From positions 930,001 through 994,000 of the forward strand of contig NZ_QCYK01000003.1 in the NCBI RefSeq assembly GCF_003071345.1: 64,000 nt of DNA. Reading direction: 5' to 3'. This DNA comes from Chitinophaga parva (lineage in GTDB: Bacteria; Bacteroidota; Bacteroidia; Chitinophagales; Chitinophagaceae). This document shows positions 8,225-15,493 of the stretch, piece by piece (position 1 is the first letter of the stretch; every line of letters begins with the position of its first letter). A program made the translations under genes and the position numbers. The notes under the pieces were generated by a model, which saw only the letters and a program-made list of their open reading frames with translations, searched no databases and was not told where the DNA came from.

Positions 8225-8512
8225 TTAACTTTTTTTACGCTGCCGCTCTTCCATGCGAAACTGTGTGATCACCAGCACAATGGCGGCTACCAGCCCGGCG
8301 GTATTGATGAGCAATGCCGGCCAGTGAAATTCCAGGAGGCAGAAGACCGTGAGGCCCAGTGCAATTACCACCAGCGCGTAGGTGAACATGGACGATACCA
8401 GCAGCTGCCTGTCCCTGGACAGGCGCCAGGTAAAGTACACGGCGGCGGCCCACACGGCCAGGCCGCTGAAGATCATTACGTAGGTGAGCGGCGGATACAT
8501 CATGGGTGTCAT
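8225..8512 (-). CDS. Small three-TM membrane protein, unknown function
   Basis: 95 residues from the Met at 8512 (MTPMMYPPLTYVMIFSGLAV), one base past the stop codon of the upstream gene at 8514, so the two are probably co-transcribed. Three hydrophobic segments are visible (about 9-29, 38-58, 66-84), with a short basic tail (MEERQRKKS). A longer frame with an upstream Met at 8575 would overlap the neighbour and has no coding character. I do not recognise the family. Its stop codon is immediately followed, in the same frame, by the mannanase remnant, marking a deletion junction. Confidence 0.65.
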   Translation of the reverse strand: MTPMMYPPLTYVMIFSGLAVWAAAVYFTWRLSRDRQLLVSSMFTYALVVIALGLTVFCLLEFHWPALLINTAGLVAAIVLVITQFRMEERQRKKS

Positions 8513-8513
8513 A

Positions 8514-9059
8514 TTAATCTTCTTTGCCGCTTTTATCGCCGGTAAACCACTGCTCCTTGTTTTTGAAAAGCACATTGAAAGTGGTCAGCGATCCGTAAAT
8601 GCGGGTGATATATTGCTGGAGGTTTACCTTTTCTTCATCACTGAGCTGCTTGTGCGCGTTCAGTTGTTGTTCCAGCACGCGCAGGCGGTCCCTCAGCATC
8701 ACGATCTTGTGGAAGAACACTTCAATGGGCACCTCTTTGGGTTTCTGGGTTTTGTCTTTGGGCTGCAGGATCATGGTGCCTCCCTCCCAGCGTTCGCCCA
8801 GGGGCACTATTTCCGAGATGCCGCCCCATTGGCGCAGGATCTTCAACAGGGAAATTTCCGCCTGCGATGCGGTTTCCACTTCGGTGCTGCGGTTTTCCGT
8901 GTACAGCGATTCCAGCAGTGGATCTGTTTTATCGACTTCCTGGATGCCGTGGTCCATAAAGGTGATCACGTATTGTGCGTATTTAAGTCCAATGATCACG
9001 CCGGGGCCCAGTTTGGCGTGTTGCACGCGGGAGCCGATGCCCAGAAAGAGTTCCTCCAT
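8514..9059 (-). CDS. Conserved hypothetical protein with CarD/Tudor-like N-terminus
   Basis: 181 residues, cytoplasmic. The first 45 residues ([31 protein letters not shown]) look like the small SH3-like barrel of CarD or the UvrD C-terminal Tudor domain, which binds protein or nucleic acid. The rest is helical, with a charged leucine-rich stretch ([20 protein letters not shown], about 120-140) that could form a coiled coil. Function unknown. It forms a probable transcription unit with the three-TM protein at 8225-8512 and lies 36 nt from the stop of the GH13 gene upstream. Confidence 0.6.
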   Translation of the reverse strand: MEELFLGIGSRVQHAKLGPGVIIGLKYAQYVITFMDHGIQEVDKTDPLLESLYTENRSTEVETASQAEISLLKILRQWGGISEIVPLGERWEGGTMILQPKDKTQKPKEVPIEVFFHKIVMLRDRLRVLEQQLNAHKQLSDEEKVNLQQYITRIYGSLTTFNVLFKNKEQWFTGDKSGKED

Positions 9060-9095
9060 GTAGTGGTTACGGGATTGGTGAATGAAGTGCCCAAT

Positions 9096-10790
9096 TTAGT
9101 ACTTCTCTCCCACAACCGGAAAAATCACTGCCTGGTAGGGCTGCAAAGTAAGCTGTATATTTTCCAACAACAGATCCGGTAAATTGTTGAGTACCGGCGT
9201 CGCTTCCACGGGTTCTGGCAGTGCGTAAGGCACCGTGTCTTTACTGAAGTTCATGACCACCAGTATGGCGGTTTTGTCCAGCCGGCGCGTGTAGGCATAT
9301 ACCTGCGGGTGGGCAGGGTCATGCAGGGTGTAATCCCCGTAAACCAGCACGGGGTGGGCTTTTCGTAGTTGTATAAGTTTACGGAAATAGTTTAAGACAG
9401 ACTGCGGGTCTTTCTCCTGGGCGGCACGGTTTATCCAGTGGTAGTTGCCGTTCACCCTCAGCCACGGTGTACCGGTGGTAAAGCCGGCGTGCAGGCTGTT
9501 GTCCCACTGGAAAGGCGTGCGGCCGTTGTCGCGGGCGCTCAGCTTCATGTCTTCCAGGAAGGCCGCCACGTCTTCATTGCGGCCCTGCAGGTAGGTATAC
9601 ATCATGTGGGTTTCAATATCGCGGTAGTCTTCTATTTTTTCAAAGCGGATGTTGGTCATGCCCAGTTCATCGCCGGCATAAAAAATGGGTGTGGCGCGCA
9701 TGCTGAGCAGGAAGGTGATGAGCATTTTGCACGATGCCACGTGAAAGGCCGGCGCGTCATTGCCCCAGCGGCTGACCATGCGGGGCTGGTCATGATTGCC
9801 CAGGTAGATGGTGCCCCAGCCGTCTTTCGCAAAGATGCTATCCCATTTGGAGTACACGCGCTTAAATGCCTCCAGCGTATAGCCTTTGGGGTCGGGGCGT
9901 TTAAACCCATTGGGCATATAGCCCAGGCTCATACCTTCAAAATGATAGAGCATGTTCAGCTCCTTGCGGGATTGCTGCACAAACAGCAATGCTTCTTCCG
10001 CGCGGATGCCCGGCGCTTCCGCCATGGTGACAACGTCAAAGTCTTTGAGCACGCGCGCATGCATTTCCTGCAAATAGTCATGCAGGTGGGGACCATGCGC
10101 GTAGTAGTAACTCCAGTCGCCATAATATTTATCCGCCAGCTCCTGCGGGGAAATGGGCATCAGTGGCTGTTCTTTGGCAATGAAGGAGATCACGTCCATG
10201 CGAAAGCCATCCACGCCTTTCCGGAACCAGAAGCGCATCATGTCATACACGGCCTGGCGTACGGCGGGATTTTCCCAGTTGAGATCCGGTTGTTTACGGG
10301 AAAAATAGTGGAGGTAATAAGCATTGGTGGCCTCATCGTAGGCCCAGGCATTGGCATCGGGATCAAAGAAACTGAAGCGGTGTGGTGGAGTGCCGTTTTC
10401 TGCGGGCCACCAGTGGTAAAAATCGCGGTAAGGATTATCCCGGGAGGCGCGGGAGGCAATGAACCAGGGATGTTCATCGCTGGTATGATTTACCACCAGG
10501 TCCATGATGAGCTTCATGCCGCGCTGGTGAAGGCCTGCCAGCAGCAGATCAAAGTCCGTCATGGTACCAAATTCCAGCATGATATCCTCGTAGTTGCTGA
10601 TATCATAACCGTTGTCATCATTGGGCGAACTATAGACCGGGTTCAGCCAGATGAGGTCTACACCCAGGCTGGCCAGGTAGTCCAGTTGCTGGATGATCCC
10701 CGGCAGGTCGCCAATGCCATCTCCATTACTGTCTTTAAAACTCCGCGGGTAGATCTGGTAAATGACCGCTTGCTGCCACCAGTTGTTCAT
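9096..10790 (-). CDS. GH13 alpha-glucosidase (oligo-1,6-glucosidase type)
   Basis: 564 residues, no signal peptide, the usual length for GH13 oligo-1,6-glucosidases. It shows the calcium loop DSNGDGIGDLPG (20-31), region I DLVVNH (97-102), region II GFRMDVIS with nucleophile Asp199, region III EAP with acid/base Glu258, and region IV NHDQPR with Asp334. In this subfamily a Val after the nucleophile (Val200 here) correlates with alpha-1,6 rather than alpha-1,4 specificity, so isomaltose-like oligosaccharides are the likely substrate. It probably works in the cytoplasm, releasing glucose. Its start is preceded by a perfect 39-bp inverted-repeat element. Confidence 0.9.
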   Translation of the reverse strand: MNNWWQQAVIYQIYPRSFKDSNGDGIGDLPGIIQQLDYLASLGVDLIWLNPVYSSPNDDNGYDISNYEDIMLEFGTMTDFDLLLAGLHQRGMKLIMDLVVNHTSDEHPWFIASRASRDNPYRDFYHWWPAENGTPPHRFSFFDPDANAWAYDEATNAYYLHYFSRKQPDLNWENPAVRQAVYDMMRFWFRKGVDGFRMDVISFIAKEQPLMPISPQELADKYYGDWSYYYAHGPHLHDYLQEMHARVLKDFDVVTMAEAPGIRAEEALLFVQQSRKELNMLYHFEGMSLGYMPNGFKRPDPKGYTLEAFKRVYSKWDSIFAKDGWGTIYLGNHDQPRMVSRWGNDAPAFHVASCKMLITFLLSMRATPIFYAGDELGMTNIRFEKIEDYRDIETHMMYTYLQGRNEDVAAFLEDMKLSARDNGRTPFQWDNSLHAGFTTGTPWLRVNGNYHWINRAAQEKDPQSVLNYFRKLIQLRKAHPVLVYGDYTLHDPAHPQVYAYTRRLDKTAILVVMNFSKDTVPYALPEPVEATPVLNNLPDLLLENIQLTLQPYQAVIFPVVGEKY

Positions 10791-10800
10791 GTTGATTGAG

Positions 10801-10977
10801 TTGTCTTGAATCGCAGGTGCTGGGACTTAGGTCCTAGGTCTTAAGTCTTAGGTCTTAAGTCTTCCGCAATGCGTGTACCATGTTTTTCCAACTTGCCAGG
10901 TGATCATCATTTCGTCTTAAAAATGCCCAATACCTAATACCTAGGACCTAAGTCCCAGCACCTGCGATTCAAGACAA
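10801..10977. repeat. Perfect 39-bp inverted repeat with family B heptads
   Basis: Bases 10801-10839 are the exact reverse complement of 10939-10977. The arms hold a 25-nt non-repetitive part and two heptads (CTTAGGT, CCTAGGT). On the left three more heptads follow (CTTAAGT, CTTAGGT, CTTAAGT, to 10860). The right interior has related units (10927-10938). The arms end 11 nt from the GH13 start codon and 6 nt from the OsmC stop codon, so the element fills the whole gap. There is no open frame inside. Confidence 0.95.
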
Positions 10978-10982
10978 TCCCT

Positions 10983-11450
10983 TCATACCACCGCCACCCT
11001 GGCCATATGCCTTACCGGGAAATTAACGGAGGCGGCGATGTAACAGCTATGGTGCGCTTTTTCATGAAGGGCATTGGCTTTATCTATCATGGAGGCATCC
11101 TGCACGGTAACGATGGGTTGCAGGGTTACCTCCGTAAAACGGCCGTCCTGGCCACTTTCCAGCATAGTACCTTCTGCATGGTCTTCATAAGCAGTCACCA
11201 CTACCCCGTTCACCGCGCATAAATGCAGGTACCAGAGCATATGGCAGGTGCTCAGGGACGCCAGGAACATTTCTTCGGGATTGTACCGGGTGGCATCGCC
11301 CCGGAAATTAGGATCGGAGGAGCCCATGATCTCCGGCTTGCCTTCCACGTGAATAGTGTGATCGCGGCTGTAGGCAGTGTAAGCAGCCGTGCCGGAACCT
11401 TCATTGCCGGTCCAGTAAACGGAGGTTTTGTATTGATGTGTGTGTGACAT
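10983..11450 (-). CDS. OsmC/Ohr-family peroxidase-like protein
   Basis: 155 residues, cytoplasmic. It matches the OsmC superfamily, which reduces organic hydroperoxides through two cysteines. The first is in LSTCHMLWYLHLC (Cys69) and the second in HHSCYIAASVNFPV (Cys136), the expected peroxidatic and resolving positions; Cys78 is extra. RYNPEEMFLASLS is the usual helix before the first cysteine. Its stop codon is 6 nt from the edge of the 39-bp inverted repeat. It probably acts in oxidative-stress defence. Confidence 0.85.
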   Translation of the reverse strand: MSHTHQYKTSVYWTGNEGSGTAAYTAYSRDHTIHVEGKPEIMGSSDPNFRGDATRYNPEEMFLASLSTCHMLWYLHLCAVNGVVVTAYEDHAEGTMLESGQDGRFTEVTLQPIVTVQDASMIDKANALHEKAHHSCYIAASVNFPVRHMARVAVV

Positions 11451-11643
11451 GGCTGTAGAATGTAGTATGGTGGATGGGATTGTACAAGTGAGACGTACAA
11501 TGCATCCTGAAGGTAATAAATCCTGCTGGTTTGTTTTGCAGGATGCCGGTGCAATATTTAGTTATTTACCGTAAGTTTATTGCCGGTTACGGACCGCCTT
11601 TTTTTCAACATTTTACTGCTTATTACTTAATACCCAACATTAC

Positions 11644-12333
11644 ATGCACGAAGAGCAACACCTCCGCAGTTCTGAATTTATCCGCGACGTCGTGATCGGC
11701 ATGTCCGACGGGCTTACAGTACCCTTTGCACTGGCAGCCGGCCTCAGTGGCGCGGTACAGGGCGCCGGCATTGTGATCACCGCCGGGCTGGCGGAAATTG
11801 CAGCGGGCGCCATCGCCATGGGACTGGGCGGTTTCCTGGCCGCCCGCACGGAAGCAGATCACTACAAGTCTGAACTGAAGCGGGAGTACGACGAAGTGGA
11901 GCGGGTGCCCGAACAGGAAAAGAAAGAAGTGAAGGAAGTTTTTGCGGCCTTTGGCCTTTCCCCTGCACTGCAGGACCAGGTAGCCGATGAAATGGCGAAG
12001 GATAAGGACAAATGGGTAGACTTCATGATGCGCTATGAGCTGGGCCTGGAAAAGCCGGAAGAGAGCAGGGCCCGCCGGAGCGCTTTTACCATCGGGGCTT
12101 CCTACATCGTAGGCGGCATTATTCCGCTGTCTCCTTATTTCTTTGTGCAGCAGGCGGCCGATGGCCTGACCTATTCTGCTGCCGTGACCATCGTATGCCT
12201 GTTTGTTTTTGGCTATTTCAAGAGCAAGATGACCGGCCAGCCTGCGCTGAAAGGTGCGTTCAGCGTAGTGATGATAGGTGCCCTGGCTGCCGCTGCTGCA
12301 TTTGGATTGGCAAGGCTGGTGCAAGGGCTGTGA
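11644..12333 (+). CDS. VIT1/CCC1-family iron/manganese transporter
   Basis: 229 residues with the VIT1/CCC1 layout: FIRDVVIGMSDGLTVPFALAA (about 12-32), a second helix with GLAEIAAGAIAMGLGGFLAAR, a cytosolic charged stretch with many Glu residues (KREYDEVERVPEQEKKEVKE) that binds metal in this family, then three helices (YIVGGIIPLSPYFF and following). About five transmembrane segments. Members export Fe2+ or Mn2+ or move them into vacuoles; here probably export across the inner membrane. Which metal is used cannot be told. Confidence 0.85.
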   Translation: MHEEQHLRSSEFIRDVVIGMSDGLTVPFALAAGLSGAVQGAGIVITAGLAEIAAGAIAMGLGGFLAARTEADHYKSELKREYDEVERVPEQEKKEVKEVFAAFGLSPALQDQVADEMAKDKDKWVDFMMRYELGLEKPEESRARRSAFTIGASYIVGGIIPLSPYFFVQQAADGLTYSAAVTIVCLFVFGYFKSKMTGQPALKGAFSVVMIGALAAAAAFGLARLVQGL

Positions 12334-12337
12334 GGGT

Positions 12338-12386
12338 GTACAGCGTACAGCGTACAACGTACAGCGTACAACGTGCTACGTACTGT
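12338..12386. repeat. Heptad repeat array, family A (left edge)
   Basis: Units from 12338: GTACAGC, GTACAGC, GTACAAC, GTACAGC, GTACAAC, GTGCTAC, GTACTGT. The array begins 4 nt after the stop codon of the VIT1 gene. It is followed by CTGTTTCCC, a core also seen next to the array at 38609. Confidence 0.95.
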
Positions 12387-12522
12387 TTCCCTGGTAACCG
12401 AAAACATAACGCTGTAACGGTTACGGTTATACTATATACATGTGACAGTTGTATAAACATGACAGATATCGTTTTCCCCACTGTAAACAAGTCTTAATTT
12501 TGCAACGTTTATAAGCAACGCC

Positions 12523-12556
12523 GCGTACGTTGTACGTTGTACGCTGTACGTTGTAC
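12523..12556. repeat. Heptad repeat array, family A (right edge, inverted)
   Basis: Units GTTGTAC, GTTGTAC, GCTGTAC, GTTGTAC (12529-12556), the reverse complement of the array at 12338. It ends 12 nt before the ATG of the FUSC-like gene, where promoter or ribosome-binding signals would normally lie. Confidence 0.95.
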
Positions 12557-12568
12557 AATTTTAATTTT

Positions 12569-13075
12569 ATGCCCTACGACAAAGCTTTCTGGAGCCGCCT
12601 CCTTGTTTATATTGCCAAAAGTGTGACGGGCGTGGTGATCGTGTACCTGCTTTCCTGGCTGGTAAATTACAACGACCGGATCTGGTGCCTTATTTCTGTA
12701 ATGCTGGTGCTATCGCCAGACGGGAAGGACGCCACTTCCCTGGCCATGAACCGCATTAAAGCCAATGCGGTGGGCGCCGCCGTAGGGTTTTTAGTACTGG
12801 CGGTGTACAACAGGTCTGATATTTATGCTATGTGCGTAGGCATAGCCCTTACGGTGGTAGCCTGCACCTTCCTGAAGCTGGAAGCCCCTACCCGCTCCGC
12901 CCTTGCCGCCACCATCATCATTCTCACTCATGAAGCCGGGCGCCACATCTGGGATACCGCCGTGGAAAGACTTATCTCCGTAATGGCCGGCTGTGTGCTG
13001 GGCCTCGTGATCACCCTCGTATTCCACTCCCGCTTCGTTACCCGCACCGTGGCAGGCATACATGACGATGCCTGA
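12569..13075 (+). CDS. FUSC/ArAE-like inner-membrane protein
   Basis: 168 residues from the ATG at 12569. A longer frame starting at 12530 would be translated from heptad repeats and is rejected. Four to five hydrophobic segments are visible (SVTGVVIVYLLSWLV, AVGAAVGFLVLAVY, CVGIALTVVACTFL, AGCVLGLVITLVF), with conserved features of the aromatic-acid-exporter/fusaric-acid-resistance family: RIKANAVGAAVG and a C-terminal AVERLISVMAGC segment. This corresponds to the membrane domain only. Export of small acids is a family-based guess; the substrate is unknown. Confidence 0.7.
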   Translation: MPYDKAFWSRLLVYIAKSVTGVVIVYLLSWLVNYNDRIWCLISVMLVLSPDGKDATSLAMNRIKANAVGAAVGFLVLAVYNRSDIYAMCVGIALTVVACTFLKLEAPTRSALAATIIILTHEAGRHIWDTAVERLISVMAGCVLGLVITLVFHSRFVTRTVAGIHDDA

Positions 13076-13255
13076 GCATTTCTCTGCGATAGATTAGTAT
13101 TGAAAATAAATTATAGAAATTAATATATAGGAATGGCTGCAGCCCGCTGTGGGTGCGGTGTACAGGGTATTGACTTCTCGATAAATAGTATTATTTTTAG
13201 CCCCGATCGTAAAGGCACAACAACCAAAAGCCTGCGCCAACTACACCCTACATTT

Positions 13256-15217
13256 ATGTTTTTAAAACACCGGCTTCTCTTTCTTCTAGGATGGATCTGC
13301 TACGGCGGTAGCCTTTTTGGGCAGTCGCCTGCCGCGGACAGCCTGCAGCGGGTGTTAAAATCGCATCCGCAGGCGGACACCGGCAGGGTGAACCTGCTCA
13401 ACCAACTGGCCCGGCTGCTGGTAACCCAGGATGGGGAACTGGCGCAAAAGTATAGCAGTGAAGCGGTGGAGCTGGCCGGTAACCTGCACTACGACAAAGG
13501 CCGTGTGCTGGCCCTGCGCAACCAGGCCCTGGGCGAGAATTTCAAGGGAAACCTGGACCAGCAGATGGAGCTCACGGTACAGGCCCTCCAGATCGCGGAG
13601 CGCCTGAAGGATAAACAACTGATGGCCATCCTGCTCAATGATGAAGGCAATATTTACATAGAAGAAGCCAATGCAGACCGCGGCCTGCCCCTGCTCCTGC
13701 GCTCCCTGGAGCTGAAAAAGGAACTGAAAGAGAAAGCCGAAATTTCCAAGACCCTTAACAATATCGGCTCTGTATACCTGTCTGACAATATGCCCGACTC
13801 CGCGCTGTATTTCCTGCGCCAGTCGGAAGCCATAAAACTGGCCATGAACGATCATCGCGGGCTGGCCTATACCTATGAGAACATGGGCCTGGCCCACCGG
13901 CTGCTGGGTAATCATAACAACGCATTTGATTACCTGGATCTTTCCCGCAAGTACTACGAGGAAACCCACAACCTGCAGGGCCTTACCAAGATCTACCTGG
14001 ACCTGGCACAAACCAGTGCCGTGCTGCGCAAGTTCAAAGAGGCCGACCGTTATTTTGTGGTTGCAGACAGTCTCAATGAAATTGTAAAGAACCCGAAAAA
14101 TAAAATGATCGCTTACCAGGCCCACGCAGTGCTGGATTCCGCCCGGGGTGATTTTAAAAAGGCATTGGCGGATTATAAGGAATACGCCATGCTGAATACA
14201 GATTATTTCAATGTGCAGAAAGACCGCTACATGACCAATGCAGCGGAGAAATATGAATCGGAGAAAAAGCAACGCGAAAATGATGCCCTGCTACACCAGC
14301 AACAGGCACACCTGGCCACCATCCGCCACCAGCGCATGCTGGAAGTGAGCGGCCTGCTGGTACTGGTGGTCATCCTCGGCATCACCTTCCTGGTATTCCG
14401 CCTGAACCGCAAATTGAACCTGAAAAATGCAGAAAGCCTGGAGCAGAATAAGATCATCATAAGCCAGAATGAAAAACTGGAAAGCCTGGTGCAGGTGAAA
14501 GACCGCATTTTCAGCGTGATCTCCCACGACCTGCGCTCTCCCCTGGCCATCCTGGATGGCCTGCTTTTCCTGCTGCGCGATGAGAAGATCCCGCCGGAGC
14601 AATTCCGCCAGTACACCAATGAGCTGTGGCGCGATACCAAGAACACTTCTTATATGATGGACAACCTGCTGCAGTGGGCCAGCTCCCAGATGAAAGGCAT
14701 CCGCCTGCAGGCAGACGACTTCGACCTCGTGGAAGCCCTGCACGAGGAGTTTGACCTGCTCTGCACCCTGTCCCGCCAGAAAGAAGTGCACCTGTTCAGT
14801 GAGCTGGAAGGCCCGCTGATGGTGTATGCGGACCAGGATATGATAAAACTGGTGCTGCGCAACCTGATCAGCAACGCGGTGAAATTTACCCCGGCCGGTG
14901 GCCATATCCGCATTTTTGCCACCCGGCACAAGGGGCTGGTAGAAGTATCTGTGGCAGACAATGGTACCGGCATCCCGGCTGCAGAACATGCTAAGATCTT
15001 TTCCCATATCTATTATTCCACCACCGGCACCCAGAATGAGAAAGGCTGCGGCCTGGGCCTGCCCCTGTCCAAGGAATTCATTGAGCGCAACAACGGCACC
15101 ATCCGTTTTGTGAGCGAGGAAAACGTGGGCACCACCTTCACATTTACCATTCCCGTCAGCGAGGAAGAGGACATCAGGCCCCGCCACCTGGAGGCAAAAC
15201 TGGCACAGACGAAGTAA
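13256..15217 (+). CDS. TPR-containing sensor histidine kinase
   Basis: 653 residues from the ATG at 13256 (MFLKHRLLFLLGWICYGGSLFG). The leader directs the sensor region to the periplasm. Residues about 50-330 are tetratricopeptide repeats (NDEGNIYIEEANADRGLPLL, LNNIGSVYLSDN, YENMGLAHRLLGNHNNAFDY). One transmembrane helix lies near 365-383 (VSGLLVLVVILGITFLVFRL). The kinase core follows: HisKA with ISHDLRSPL (His424) and HATPase with NAVKFTP, VADNGTGIP and GCGLGLPLSKEFIE. No response regulator is adjacent. It may form a sensing pair with the receptor at 15494 on the same strand, but the gap is 276 nt. Confidence 0.9.
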   Translation: MFLKHRLLFLLGWICYGGSLFGQSPAADSLQRVLKSHPQADTGRVNLLNQLARLLVTQDGELAQKYSSEAVELAGNLHYDKGRVLALRNQALGENFKGNLDQQMELTVQALQIAERLKDKQLMAILLNDEGNIYIEEANADRGLPLLLRSLELKKELKEKAEISKTLNNIGSVYLSDNMPDSALYFLRQSEAIKLAMNDHRGLAYTYENMGLAHRLLGNHNNAFDYLDLSRKYYEETHNLQGLTKIYLDLAQTSAVLRKFKEADRYFVVADSLNEIVKNPKNKMIAYQAHAVLDSARGDFKKALADYKEYAMLNTDYFNVQKDRYMTNAAEKYESEKKQRENDALLHQQQAHLATIRHQRMLEVSGLLVLVVILGITFLVFRLNRKLNLKNAESLEQNKIIISQNEKLESLVQVKDRIFSVISHDLRSPLAILDGLLFLLRDEKIPPEQFRQYTNELWRDTKNTSYMMDNLLQWASSQMKGIRLQADDFDLVEALHEEFDLLCTLSRQKEVHLFSELEGPLMVYADQDMIKLVLRNLISNAVKFTPAGGHIRIFATRHKGLVEVSVADNGTGIPAAEHAKIFSHIYYSTTGTQNEKGCGLGLPLSKEFIERNNGTIRFVSEENVGTTFTFTIPVSEEEDIRPRHLEAKLAQTK

Positions 15218-15277
15218 ACCGCCCTTTACCCCCACGCCGTTTGTCACTTTTTTTTTCAGATTCCCTGCTAAATCGTT

Positions 15278-15285
15278 TATTTTTG
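15278..15285 (+). promoter_or_regulatory. Candidate Bacteroidota -7 box for the receptor gene
   Basis: TATTTTTG matches the TAnnTTTG -7 consensus. No good TTG -33 element is found at about 20 nt upstream. If used, it gives a leader of about 200 nt before the ATG at 15494, which is long for this phylum. Confidence 0.35.
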
Positions 15286-15493
15286 TTCCCAGAACGGAAA
15301 CAATAAGGTTTTTTTATGCCTGGTTGATGACCGGGAACTGTGATACATGCTACGTTGCGTTGAACCGACAAACTTATGTGCCCCCTGGAAGCGCAACTAC
15401 TTTCATGGAAGCCGGCGGAAACTACCACGACCGCTGTCACGAACCGATCATCCCCCATCAAGCCCGTCCCTAAGGAATTGTCATCATCTCGAA

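Noticed and set aside
9438..10799. A 453-codon plus-strand frame opposite the GH13 gene
   Set aside because: It is a shadow of the GH13 gene, whose catalytic motifs are all in the minus-strand frame.
10801..10977. Insertion sequence or MITE with terminal inverted repeats
   Set aside because: There is no transposase and no target-site duplication that I can see; the arms end in heptads at gene edges. A MITE origin is not excluded but has no direct support.
12338..12556. CRISPR array
   Set aside because: Units are 7 bp with no spacers and occur as inverted pairs, not as spaced direct repeats.
12530..12568. Upstream extension of the FUSC-like gene translated from heptad repeats
   Set aside because: The residues (MYVVRCTLYNFNF) come from tandem GTTGTAC units and recur wherever family A repeats are read. 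The ATG at 12569 begins the family-like part.
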